This document shows positions 1-5,035 of a stretch of 5,035 nucleotides of DNA, piece by piece. How positions within the stretch are numbered: the first letter of the stretch is position 1; each line of letters starts with the position of its first letter. Source of the DNA: Deltaproteobacteria bacterium (GTDB lineage Bacteria; Desulfobacterota; Desulfobacteria; Desulfobacterales; ETH-SRB1); NCBI GenBank assembly GCA_003647525.1, contig QMMZ01000210.1:1-5035 (forward strand), in the 5' to 3' direction. Made by a program: the position numbers and the translations under genes. Under the pieces are notes generated by a model. That model made no database searches. It saw only the letters and a list, made by a program, of their open reading frames with translations, and was not told the DNA's origin.

Positions 1-453
1 ATAGCCATCAAAAAAGTGCTCGGCATCGTAAATAACTTCCCGACCATTTTTTTTAAGGAACTCTACGCTATCTTTTATCATAGCAAGATTTTCCTGCAGG
101 GTATTGTCCATGACCTGCTTAACATGAAGATCCCAGGTTTTGCCGAATATTGTTACAGCAGGGGTGCTGCTTTTAATAAGGGCTTTTAAGTTTTGATCCT
201 CATCAGCAGTAACTCCAGGTTTTCGAGTAGAGCCGAATGCACTGAGACGGGCGTTTTGAAATTTAATATTTTTTGCAAGCTCAAAAAAGCGCTCGTCCCT
301 GGGATTGGAACCCGGCCAGCCACCTTCTATGTAATGTATTCCAAGGTTATCAAGCTTCTGAGCGATCTTTATCATTTCTTCAGCACTGAAGTTGATATTT
401 TCTCCCTGAGCCCCGTCCCTCAAGGTGGTGTCATATAACAGAATTGGTTCCAT
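1..453 (-). CDS. cimA: (R)-citramalate synthase, N-terminal part (runs off the window)
   Basis: This reading frame starts at the ATG at 453-451 and is open to base 1, giving the first 151 residues of a protein whose family is usually a little over 500 residues. CimA condenses pyruvate with acetyl-CoA to (R)-citramalate, the first step of the threonine-independent route to 2-ketobutyrate and isoleucine. The DRE-TIM metallolyase signature [11 protein letters not shown] lies at residues 8-18; R12 and D13 correspond to the catalytic arginine and metal-binding aspartate of the family. [11 protein letters not shown] at 43-53 and [10 protein letters not shown] at the window edge are typical of the citramalate synthase branch and unlike 2-isopropylmalate synthase, which normally has GEQ after the LRD motif. 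A GGGAG ribosome binding site lies 9 bases before the start. The gene is the last one visible in the ilv cluster. The C-terminal regulatory domain lies outside the window, so feedback control cannot be judged. A homocitrate or isopropylmalate synthase is much less likely. Confidence 0.93.
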   Translation of the reverse strand, partial: MEPILLYDTTLRDGAQGENINFSAEEMIKIAQKLDNLGIHYIEGGWPGSNPRDERFFELAKNIKFQNARLSAFGSTRKPGVTADEDQNLKALIKSSTPAVTIFGKTWDLHVKQVMDNTLQENLAMIKDSVEFLKKNGREVIYDAEHFFDGY

Positions 454-462
454 TTTGTTGTT

Positions 463-467
463 CTCCC
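463..467 (-). promoter_or_regulatory. Ribosome binding site of cimA
   Basis: GGGAG on the minus strand sits 9 bases upstream of the cimA ATG and supports that start. It lies only about 10 bases after the base of the hairpin at 478-535, so that hairpin could influence its accessibility. Confidence 0.75.
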
Positions 468-477
468 AAGAATAAAA

Positions 478-535
478 GTAACCGTTCACGGTTGTCGGTT
501 CACAGTTCACAGTTTTTTCAACCGTGAACAGTTAC
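478..535 (-). repeat. Heptamer-repeat hairpin upstream of cimA, possible attenuator
   Basis: Bases 478-494 and 519-535 form a 17-bp inverted repeat with one mismatch (arm GTAACCGTTCACGGTTG), around a 24-base loop. The left arm and loop are built of five 7-bp units in register from 483 to 517, of the type (C/A/G)GTTCAC. In the minus-strand transcript the stem is followed at once by TTTTATTCTT and then by the cimA ribosome binding site. A long stem plus a T-rich tract resembles a weak intrinsic terminator or attenuator, but the stem is not GC-rich and the T tract is broken. A purely repetitive origin with no regulatory role is equally possible. The same repeat family occurs in the ilvC/ilvN spacer. 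Confidence 0.6.
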
Positions 536-555
536 GAATAAAGATACATCTTTAC

Positions 556-700
556 TATTGTCCATCCAGAAATGAGATATTTTTTGCAAGGTCAAGGAAA
601 ACGAAGATTTTAACCGGAGGAATACAATGAGTATTTTGAGGATTAAAATCTGAGTTTGACGCAGAGATTGCGGAAAAAAGCCATTTCTGGATAGACAATA
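556..700. repeat. 145-bp imperfect palindromic element (MITE/REP-like) after ilvC
   Basis: The ends are a 19-bp terminal inverted repeat with one mismatch: 556-574 (TATTGTCCATCCAGAAATG) against 682-700. Inside it GATTTTAA at 606-613 pairs with TTAAAATC at 643-650, and AATAC at 621-625 pairs with GTATT at 631-635 around the loop AATGA. All three stems share one symmetry centre, base 628, so the whole element is a single palindrome with internal mismatched zones; TTTTTTGCAA near 580-589 also pairs with TTGCGGAAAAAA at 668-679 with a small offset. It ends 1 base from the ilvC stop codon. It encodes no transposase, so if mobile it would be non-autonomous. A structured mRNA spacer is the alternative reading. 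No T-run follows the stem on the minus strand, so it is not a standard terminator. Confidence 0.75.
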
Positions 701-701
701 T

Positions 702-1754
702 CTATTTTTTTCGGTTTTCAGGTCTTAATGCTCTGACAGCGGCGCCTGCTTTCCACATTTCAGAATTATGTATAACATCAAGTTCTTTTCTCAGTTTTAC
801 AAGATAATCAGGTGCGCTGTTGGCCTCAAGAACTCGTTGTGTCTCTTTACCGGTTTTAACCCGGTCATAAAGTTCTTCAAAAACAGGAGCTACTGCATCC
901 CGAAATTTCGGAGCCCAGTCAAGAGCCCCTCTCTGAGCGGTTGTGCTGCAGTTTGCAAACATCCAGTCCATGCCGTTTTCTCCAACAAGACGTATAAGAC
1001 TCTGAGTCAGTTCTTCAACTGTTTCATTAAAAGCCTCGCTGGGAGAATGACCATTTTTTCTGAGAATATTGTATTGCGCCTCCATGGTGCCGGCAAGACA
1101 TCCCATAAGGACTCCGCGTTCTCCGGTAAGATCACTATAAACTTCCTGTTCAAAGGTGGTTGGAAAGAGATAGCCGGAACCTATTGCTATTCCTAAAGCA
1201 AGAGTTCTTTGCTTTGCTCTGCCGGTATAGTCCTGGTGTATCGCATAACTGGAGTTTATACCGCTTCCGTCCAGAAAATTTCTTCTAACGTTTGTCCCTG
1301 ATCCTTTTGGAGCAACCATAATAACATCTACATTCTCCGGGGGTATAACACCTGTCTGCTCTTTATAGACAATAGAAAATCCATGCGAGAAATAAAGAGC
1401 ATCTCCTTCATTAAGGCATGCTTTTACCATTGGCCATGTGGCAACCTGTCCTGCATCTGAAAGCAGTTCCTTAATAATAGTTCCTTTTTTTGCTGCTTCC
1501 TCAATGGGCAACAGAGTTTCACCCGGGACAAAACCGTCTGCAACAGCTTTATTCCAGTATTCATCTCCTTCAAGCTGTCCTATTATTACATTAAAACCGT
1601 TATCTTTGAGGTTCATGGACTGAGCTGGGCCTTGAACCCCATATCCAAGGACAACGATTGTTTCATCTTTTAGAACTTCCCTTGCTTTATCCAAAGAAAA
1701 TTCGTCTGCTGTTATTACTTCTTCTACAACTCCACCAAAATCAATTTTTGCCAT
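702..1754 (-). CDS. ilvC: Ketol-acid reductoisomerase (short, single-knot form)
   Basis: The 350-residue protein converts acetolactate or acetohydroxybutyrate to the dihydroxy acids of valine and isoleucine synthesis, using Mg2+ and NAD(P)H. The Rossmann motif GYGVQG is at residues 37-42. H124 in SHGF and K150 in APKG match conserved active-site residues. D208 and E212 (DLTGE), E244 and E248 (NETVEEL) and S270 (NCSTTAQRG) match the metal and substrate ligands. The length fits a single C-terminal knotted domain rather than the roughly 490-residue enterobacterial class II form. Wording such as GYGVQGPAQ and APKGSGT follows a divergent subfamily that I recall from Bacteroidetes, rather than standard class I GYGSQGHA and GPGH. 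The cofactor loop GQLEGDEYW (59-67) is acidic, which suggests NADH use. The start is supported by AAGGAG 6 bases upstream. The stop codon TAG is followed almost directly by a palindromic element. Confidence 0.97.
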   Translation of the reverse strand: MAKIDFGGVVEEVITADEFSLDKAREVLKDETIVVLGYGVQGPAQSMNLKDNGFNVIIGQLEGDEYWNKAVADGFVPGETLLPIEEAAKKGTIIKELLSDAGQVATWPMVKACLNEGDALYFSHGFSIVYKEQTGVIPPENVDVIMVAPKGSGTNVRRNFLDGSGINSSYAIHQDYTGRAKQRTLALGIAIGSGYLFPTTFEQEVYSDLTGERGVLMGCLAGTMEAQYNILRKNGHSPSEAFNETVEELTQSLIRLVGENGMDWMFANCSTTAQRGALDWAPKFRDAVAPVFEELYDRVKTGKETQRVLEANSAPDYLVKLRKELDVIHNSEMWKAGAAVRALRPENRKK

Positions 1755-1760
1755 CTTATT

Positions 1761-1766
1761 CTCCTT
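1761..1766 (-). promoter_or_regulatory. Ribosome binding site of ilvC
   Basis: AAGGAG on the minus strand lies 6 bases before the ilvC ATG and fixes the start that gives the expected N-terminus. The heptamer inverted repeat of the spacer ends about 10 bases upstream of it, separated by a T/A-rich stretch. Confidence 0.85.
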
Positions 1767-1776
1767 TAATAAATAA

Positions 1777-1896
1777 CGGTTTACAGTTCACGGTTGTTGG
1801 TTTATAGTTATTGGTTTACAGTTATGCATTTCCACGCTGGAGCATGGGAACGAGAAAACATTTTAACCGTTAACCGTGAACTGTAAACCGCAAACT
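1777..1896. repeat. Heptamer-repeat inverted repeat with nested palindrome, ilvC/ilvN spacer
   Basis: Bases 1777-1795 (CGGTTTACAGTTCACGGTT) are a perfect 19-bp inverted repeat of 1872-1890. The left side is seven 7-bp units in exact register from 1778 to 1826, of the pattern RGTTNNN (for example GGTTTAC and AGTTCAC). The right side is five such units on the opposite strand from 1862 to 1896. The left array abuts a smaller palindrome at 1827-1852, so the layout is arm, core, arm. The units match the family in the spacer before cimA. The array fills nearly all of the 153-bp spacer and would fold into a long stem in the operon mRNA. It is not a CRISPR, since units are contiguous and there are no spacers. 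Confidence 0.8.
1827..1852. repeat. Small palindrome core (TTCCACGC-TGGA-GCATGGGAA type)
   Basis: CATTTCCACGC at 1827-1837 pairs with GCATGGGAACG at 1842-1852 around a TGGA loop. The three non-Watson-Crick positions are all transitions, so they are partly G-U compatible when read as RNA. The word resembles a GTTCCCACGCTCCAGCGTGGGAAC palindrome that I remember as widely dispersed between genes in several bacterial groups; I could not check this. It sits between the two heptamer arms of the ilvC/ilvN spacer. Confidence 0.6.
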
Positions 1897-1907
1897 GTTT
1901 ATTACAT

Positions 1908-2402
1908 CTATACAACTTTTGGCTCGCGGGATAGAGCAATAATCCCTGTTTTAGCGATCTCCTTGATTCCTAAAGGTTTCAGAAGACTCAATATGGCAGA
2001 CAGTTTCTCTTCATCACCAGTTATTTCAATTGTGTAATGTTCCAGTCCGACATCTATTATTTTAGCTCTGAAAATATCGACTATTCTAAGTATCTCAGCT
2101 CGGTGTTCGGGTTTGGCGTTAACTTTTATAAGAGCCATCTCTCTTTGAACAAATTCCGTGCCTGTAAGTTCGATTACCTTCATTACATTTATGAGCTTGT
2201 GAAGCTGCTTCATAATTTGTTCCAGAATAACCCTGTTCGCTCTAGCGACAATTGTAATCCTTGATACATGAGGTTCGGTGGTTTCGGCAACGCATAGGCT
2301 GTCGATATTATAGCCTCTTCCACCGAATAATCCTGAAATTCTGGAAAGTACACCGGGCTGGTTTTCAACCAAAATCGAAAGTACATGTTTTTCTTCTATC
2401 AT
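1908..2402 (-). CDS. ilvN: Acetohydroxyacid synthase regulatory (small) subunit
   Basis: The 164-residue protein is the regulatory partner of the IlvB catalytic subunit in the first common step of valine, leucine and isoleucine synthesis. An ACT domain covers about residues 5-78 and a C-terminal small-subunit domain about 85-158. The motif ENQPGVLSRISGLFGGRGYN at 13-32 contains N14, G17 and N32, the positions that line the valine site in the E. coli IlvH protein, so valine feedback inhibition is expected (inference). The C-terminus IAKTGIIALSRE is also typical. Length fits the usual 160-170 residues of the two-domain form. An AGGA ribosome binding site lies 8 bases before the start. It follows ilvB after a 192-base repeat-filled spacer, although ilvB and ilvN are often only a few bases apart. 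Nothing is truncated or missing. Because it is the small rather than the catalytic subunit, ilvN and ilvH names are interchangeable here. Confidence 0.97.
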   Translation of the reverse strand: MIEEKHVLSILVENQPGVLSRISGLFGGRGYNIDSLCVAETTEPHVSRITIVARANRVILEQIMKQLHKLINVMKVIELTGTEFVQREMALIKVNAKPEHRAEILRIVDIFRAKIIDVGLEHYTIEITGDEEKLSAILSLLKPLGIKEIAKTGIIALSREPKVV

Positions 2403-2410
2403 GATTAATA

Positions 2411-2414
2411 TCCT
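2411..2414 (-). promoter_or_regulatory. Ribosome binding site of ilvN
   Basis: AGGA within an A-rich tract (minus strand) lies 8 bases before the ilvN ATG and agrees with the start giving MIEEKHVLSILVEN, the expected N-terminus. Confidence 0.7.
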
Positions 2415-2439
2415 TTTTTTTTATTATTACCCAGGTTGA

Positions 2440-2584
2440 GCGATTAGCTGTTAGCCATTAGCGATTAGCTCTAAAAAATCAGGGCATTACGTTAATTAGA
2501 AATAATACCCAACGGGTAAAAATTTGTAATAGCAAAACATCCTGGAATCATTAAACTAATAGCTAACCGCTAAAGGCTAATTGC
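2440..2584. repeat. 145-bp palindromic repeat with GCNNTTA heptamer arms, ilvN/ilvB spacer
   Basis: Five 7-bp units run in register from 2440 to 2474 (such as GCGATTA, GCTGTTA, GCCATTA) and five of the same family run on the opposite strand from 2550 to 2584. The arms are symmetric about base 2512. A perfect small hairpin, TACCC-AAC-GGGTA at 2506-2518, has the same centre, and the stretches between arm and core also resemble each other as inverted copies (for example GTTAATTA near 2491 against the complement of TAATAGCAAAAC near 2527). The whole is one long imperfect palindrome covering most of the spacer. I see no promoter in it. The arms use a different word from the other spacers but the same 7-bp period. 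Confidence 0.75.
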
Positions 2585-2594
2585 TTAATTCAGG

Positions 2595-4280
2595 CTAAAC
2601 CAGCAGCATTTCTGTTATGGGCGCGCCCGCGGGAACCATTGGATAAACGCATTCTTCCTGTTCTACAACAAAATCCATGATTACTGCTTTAGGCGTGGAA
2701 AGGCCTTTTTTGAGCACTTTTTCAACTTCTTCCGGTTTTGTGGCTCTTAATCCTACTGCTCCATAAGCTTCAGCCAGTTTAACAAAGTCCGGAGCATATT
2801 CCATAGAAGTTTGAGAATAACGTTTTTCGTAAAAAAGCTCCTGCCATTGTCTGACCATGCCAAGATAACTATTGTTCAAGATTACAACCTTAACTGGAAG
2901 ACCGCATTGGGCAGCAGTTGCCATTTCCTGGATATTCATCTGAATACTGCCATCTCCTGCAATATCCACTACAATTTTTTTGGGGCAGGCCAATTGAGCT
3001 CCTATTGCTGCAGGAAGTCCAAAACCCATTACACCCAGACCACCAGAAGTAATAAAATGATTTGGTTTGTCAAAATGATAATACTGGGCGGCCCACATCT
3101 GATTCTGACCTACTTCAGTAGTTATTATAGCTTTTCCCCTGGTTAGTTCGTAAAGCTTTTCCACAACGTATTGAGGCTTGATAACTTTTTCTTGAGCATA
3201 TGCCAGGGGTTTTGTATTTTTCCACTTCTCAATCTCTTCAAGCCACTTTTTTCTCTTTTCGTTTAAATCACTCAGATCTTCCTTGTCTAAAAGCTTATTA
3301 AGTTGTGCAAGTGTTGTTTTACAGTCTCCGACAATAGGAACAGTAACAGGGATATTTTTTTGTATCGATGTTGGATCAATATCTATGTGTATTATTTTTG
3401 CTTGTGAAGCAAATTCATCGGTTTTCCCTGTAACACGATCATCAAAACGAACACCAACAGCTATCATCAGGTCACAAGCTCCTGTTGACATGTTTGCCCT
3501 GTATGTGCCATGCATGCCAATCATTCCAAGCCACAGAGGATCTGTGCCAGGAAACGCCCCCAATCCCATTAAAGAAGCAGTCAAAGGAGTTTTGGTTTTT
3601 TGTGCGAACTCTGTAAGCTCTTTTGAGGCTTTTGAAAGAACAACTCCGCCTCCGGCAAAAATAACTGGCCTTTTGGCATTCTTTATAAGACTCGCTGCTT
3701 TGCTAAGCTGCCTGATATTTGGCTTATACGTAGGATTGTAAGACTTTAAATGAATCTTTTTTATCGGCGTATAATCAACTTTGGTTGCCGCGACATTCTT
3801 GGGAATATCTATCAGAACAGGTCCCGGACGTCCTGACTGGGCAATATAAAAAGCTTCTTTTACAACCCTTGCCAGATCTTTAGTATCTTTAACAAGGTAA
3901 TTGTGTTTTGTGCATGGTCTTGTTATCCCAACAATATCCACTTCCTGAAAAGCATCGTTTCCAATAAGCTGGGTGGGAACCTGGCCGGTAAATATAACAA
4001 TTGGAATTGAATCCATATAGGCGGACGCTATTCCAGTAACTGTATTGGTTGCTCCAGGACCGGAAGTAACAAGAACGACGCCCACCCCGCCGCTGGCTCT
4101 TGCATAACCGTCAGCAGCATGTACGGCCCCTTGTTCATGGCGCACAAGAACATGATGTATATCGGTCTTAGCAAGTTCATCATAGATATCTATGACAGCG
4201 CCACCCGGAAATCCAAAAATAGTTTTTACGCCTTCTTCCTTTAGTACTTCCATAAGGATTTGTGCACCTGTAAGTTTCAT
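2595..4280 (-). CDS. ilvB: Acetohydroxyacid synthase catalytic (large) subunit
   Basis: The 561-residue protein is the thiamine diphosphate enzyme that makes 2-acetolactate from two pyruvates, or 2-aceto-2-hydroxybutyrate from pyruvate and 2-ketobutyrate. The N-terminal ThDP pyrimidine domain (about 1-170) holds the catalytic glutamate E49 in VRHEQGA. The central FAD-type domain (about 190-325) has [10 protein letters not shown] at 277-286, which marks the biosynthetic FAD-dependent enzyme and argues against the catabolic AlsS. The C-terminal domain has the ThDP/Mg motif GDGS at 442-445 ending in NN at 469-470, with D443 and N470 as metal ligands. W479 in MVRQWQ matches the tryptophan linked to 2-ketobutyrate preference and herbicide binding in characterised enzymes; this fits supply of 2-ketobutyrate by the nearby cimA. 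The start is supported by AAGGAAGGA 6 bases upstream and by the typical N-terminus [13 protein letters not shown]. Its partner subunit gene lies directly downstream. Confidence 0.98.
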   Translation of the reverse strand: MKLTGAQILMEVLKEEGVKTIFGFPGGAVIDIYDELAKTDIHHVLVRHEQGAVHAADGYARASGGVGVVLVTSGPGATNTVTGIASAYMDSIPIVIFTGQVPTQLIGNDAFQEVDIVGITRPCTKHNYLVKDTKDLARVVKEAFYIAQSGRPGPVLIDIPKNVAATKVDYTPIKKIHLKSYNPTYKPNIRQLSKAASLIKNAKRPVIFAGGGVVLSKASKELTEFAQKTKTPLTASLMGLGAFPGTDPLWLGMIGMHGTYRANMSTGACDLMIAVGVRFDDRVTGKTDEFASQAKIIHIDIDPTSIQKNIPVTVPIVGDCKTTLAQLNKLLDKEDLSDLNEKRKKWLEEIEKWKNTKPLAYAQEKVIKPQYVVEKLYELTRGKAIITTEVGQNQMWAAQYYHFDKPNHFITSGGLGVMGFGLPAAIGAQLACPKKIVVDIAGDGSIQMNIQEMATAAQCGLPVKVVILNNSYLGMVRQWQELFYEKRYSQTSMEYAPDFVKLAEAYGAVGLRATKPEEVEKVLKKGLSTPKAVIMDFVVEQEECVYPMVPAGAPITEMLLV

Positions 4281-4286
4281 GATAAA

Positions 4287-4295
4287 TCCTTCCTT
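4287..4295 (-). promoter_or_regulatory. Ribosome binding site of ilvB
   Basis: A doubled AAGGAAGGA on the minus strand ends 6 bases before the ilvB ATG. It offers two overlapping Shine-Dalgarno cores, which suggests efficient initiation, and it confirms the chosen start. Confidence 0.85.
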
Positions 4296-4366
4296 TCAAT
4301 TTGCGAGTTGTAAATTAAGTGCCTAAAGTGAGCTAAAGTATATTAAAGTGCCTAAAGTTAAGGAAT

Positions 4367-4379
4367 GCGCCTTCGGCGC
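4367..4379. repeat. GCGCC-TTC-GGCGC mini-hairpin
   Basis: A perfect 5-bp GC stem closes a 3-base loop. It is GC-rich within an AT-rich spacer and has an inverted counterpart at 4463-4475, so the two could also pair with each other in the long stem. Confidence 0.65.
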
Positions 4380-4462
4380 TACCGATTTTAATTTTTTTAC
4401 CATACAACTTTGCTCACTTTATTTCCGGCTGAAGTTATAATCAAGCTCTGAAAATAGATAGC

Positions 4463-4475
4463 ACGCCGAAGGCGT
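4463..4475. repeat. ACGCC-GAA-GGCGT mini-hairpin
   Basis: A perfect 5-bp stem with a GAA loop, the counterpart of the hairpin at 4367-4379 on the other side of the spacer palindrome. The shared CGCCTTCGGCG word looks like a dispersed intergenic palindrome, but its genome copy number cannot be seen here. Confidence 0.65.
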
Positions 4476-4528
4476 ACCACAACTTTAGGCATTTTAGGCA
4501 CTTTAGCTCACTTTAGGCACTGTCTTTA

Positions 4529-5035
4529 TTACTTTACAATTGCTCCATCGCTGGCAGATGAAACCATGCGAGCGTATCTGGCCATATAGCCATGGGTTAT
4601 CTTTGGCTCCGGGGGAGACCACTTTGATAATCTATTTTGTATCTCTTCTTCAGATACTTTGAGCGTTATATTTTTTCCGGGAATATCTATAGAAATCAGA
4701 TCACCTTCCTGTATAATTGCAATAGGCCCGCCCTGCATAGCTTCAGGAGAAATATGTCCTATTGCAGCACCCCTTGTGCCACCGGAAAAACGGCCGTCTG
4801 TAAGAAGTGCGACATGAGCGTCCAGTTTCATACCTGCAATTGCCGAAGTCGGAGTCAACATTTCGCGCATACCAGGACCGCCCCTTGGTCCCTCATAGCG
4901 GATTACAATAACATCTCCTTTTTTTATTTTGTTCTCCATTATTGCTTTACCGGCATCTTCTTCTGAATCAAACACTCTGGCAGGGCCTTCATGGCATAAC
5001 ATTTCATCAAGAACCGCTGATTGTTTTACAACACA
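4529..5035 (-). CDS. ilvD: Dihydroxy-acid dehydratase, C-terminal part (runs off the window)
   Basis: The frame is open from the window edge at 5035 to the TAA at 4531-4529, giving the last 168 residues of a protein that is usually about 550-570 residues. An internal ATG at 5002 is not the true start, because coding continues upstream in the same frame with [11 protein letters not shown], which is family sequence. IlvD is an iron-sulfur enzyme that dehydrates the dihydroxy acids to 2-ketoisovalerate and 2-keto-3-methylvalerate. [29 protein letters not shown] and [21 protein letters not shown] are hallmark motifs; the serine in GRFSG (fragment residue 84) is the proposed catalytic base of the family. 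The cluster-binding cysteines would lie upstream of the window, so the cluster type cannot be told. It is the first visible gene of the operon, followed by ilvB after a 248-base repeat-filled spacer. Confidence 0.97.
   Translation of the reverse strand, partial: CVVKQSAVLDEMLCHEGPARVFDSEEDAGKAIMENKIKKGDVIVIRYEGPRGGPGMREMLTPTSAIAGMKLDAHVALLTDGRFSGGTRGAAIGHISPEAMQGGPIAIIQEGDLISIDIPGKNITLKVSEEEIQNRLSKWSPPEPKITHGYMARYARMVSSASDGAIVK

Larger units (their letters stand above)
4317..4521. repeat. Long inverted repeat of AAGTGCCTA-type units, ilvB/ilvD spacer
   Basis: Bases 4318-4339 and 4500-4521 are a perfect 22-bp inverted repeat. The left arm is a run of 9-10-base units from 4317 to 4360: AAGTGCCTA, AAGTGAGCTA, AAGTATATTA, AAGTGCCTA, then AAGTTA. 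The right arm (about 4481-4521) has the same kind of units on the other strand. Further in, both sides carry a GC-rich mini-hairpin at matching places and then an AT-rich stretch, so similarity between the halves continues for about 70 bases. A further unit-like sequence (ACTTTGCTCACTTTA, about 4408-4422) sits near the centre. The repeat fills most of the 248-base spacer. No gene or clear promoter is visible inside. Confidence 0.8.

Noticed and set aside
193..438. Plus-strand open frame of 81 codons
   Set aside because: Entirely antisense to the well-supported cimA coding sequence, with no family resemblance.
627..653. Eight-codon plus-strand reading frame (MSILRIKI) with GGAGG seven to eleven bases upstream, at the apex of the palindromic element
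   Set aside because: Far too short to support as a gene; the Shine-Dalgarno-like word falls in the unpaired zone of the palindrome and is probably chance. It is worth noting only if other copies conserve it.
556..700. Intrinsic terminator after ilvC
   Set aside because: The structure is long and mismatched and no T-run follows it on the transcribed strand; downstream cimA is co-directional.
768..1196. Plus-strand open frame of 142 codons
   Set aside because: Antisense to ilvC, whose motifs are intact across the same bases; composition looks like a shadow frame.
1778..1896. Possible CRISPR-like array in the heptamer tracts
   Set aside because: Units are 7 bp, contiguous and degenerate, with no unique spacers, and they run in opposite orientation on the two sides.
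2811..3741. Two plus-strand open frames (2811-3146 and 3283-3741)
   Set aside because: Both lie opposite ilvB and show no recognisable domain or ribosome binding site.
4281..4528. T-box, leader peptide or amino-acid attenuator before ilvB
   Set aside because: No T-box motif or run of Ile, Val or Leu codons is visible; the stem-loops are explained by the repeat arms. An operon leader, if any, would be upstream of ilvD outside the window.
4637..4966. Plus-strand open frame of 109 codons
   Set aside because: Antisense to the conserved C-terminal part of ilvD; cysteine and aromatic-rich shadow translation.

Overview
This window is a stretch of a bacterial branched-chain amino acid operon, with every gene on the minus strand. 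In transcription order (high to low coordinates) it holds the 3' end of ilvD (dihydroxy-acid dehydratase), ilvB (acetohydroxyacid synthase large subunit), ilvN (its regulatory small subunit), ilvC (ketol-acid reductoisomerase) and the 5' half or less of a citramalate synthase gene (cimA). The proteins are intact and keep the family motifs. The source is probably an anaerobic Desulfobacterota (deltaproteobacterial) lineage. I infer this from the gene order, the CimA type, the AT-leaning composition and the repeat-rich spacers. It is not proven by any marker gene in the window.

The genes work together. CimA makes citramalate from pyruvate and acetyl-CoA, which leads (through LeuCD and LeuB, not seen here) to 2-ketobutyrate. 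IlvB/IlvN condense 2-ketobutyrate or pyruvate with a pyruvate-derived two-carbon unit, IlvC isomerises and reduces the product, and IlvD dehydrates it to the keto acid precursors of isoleucine and valine. No threonine deaminase is present, so cimA next to ilvC suggests a threonine-independent isoleucine route.

The unusual part is the DNA between the genes. The four spacers (454-701, 1755-1907, 2403-2594, 4281-4528; 153 to 248 bp) are long for such an operon, and each is filled by large inverted repeats. Three of them (cimA/ilvC, ilvC/ilvN, ilvN/ilvB) contain arms of degenerate 7-bp tandem units in exact register. The ilvB/ilvD spacer has 9-10-bp units of the same style with a perfect 22-bp inverted repeat. 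The repeat words differ between spacers (a GGTTTAC/AGTTCAC family in two, a GCNNTTA family in one, an AAGTGCCTA family in one), yet the layout is the same: repeat arms flanking or adjoining a palindromic core. One core (556-700) is a 145-bp imperfect palindrome centred exactly on base 628 and abutting the ilvC stop codon, and it looks like a MITE-like or REP-like element. These repeats lie just upstream of the ribosome binding sites of cimA, ilvC, ilvN and ilvB, so they may affect RNA folding between the genes.

A second point of interest is the cofactor loop of IlvC, which carries acidic residues where NADPH-using relatives have basic or hydroxyl residues. This suggests NADH preference. No RNA gene, CRISPR array, transposase gene or clear promoter was found. 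The longest gene-free stretch is 248 bp.
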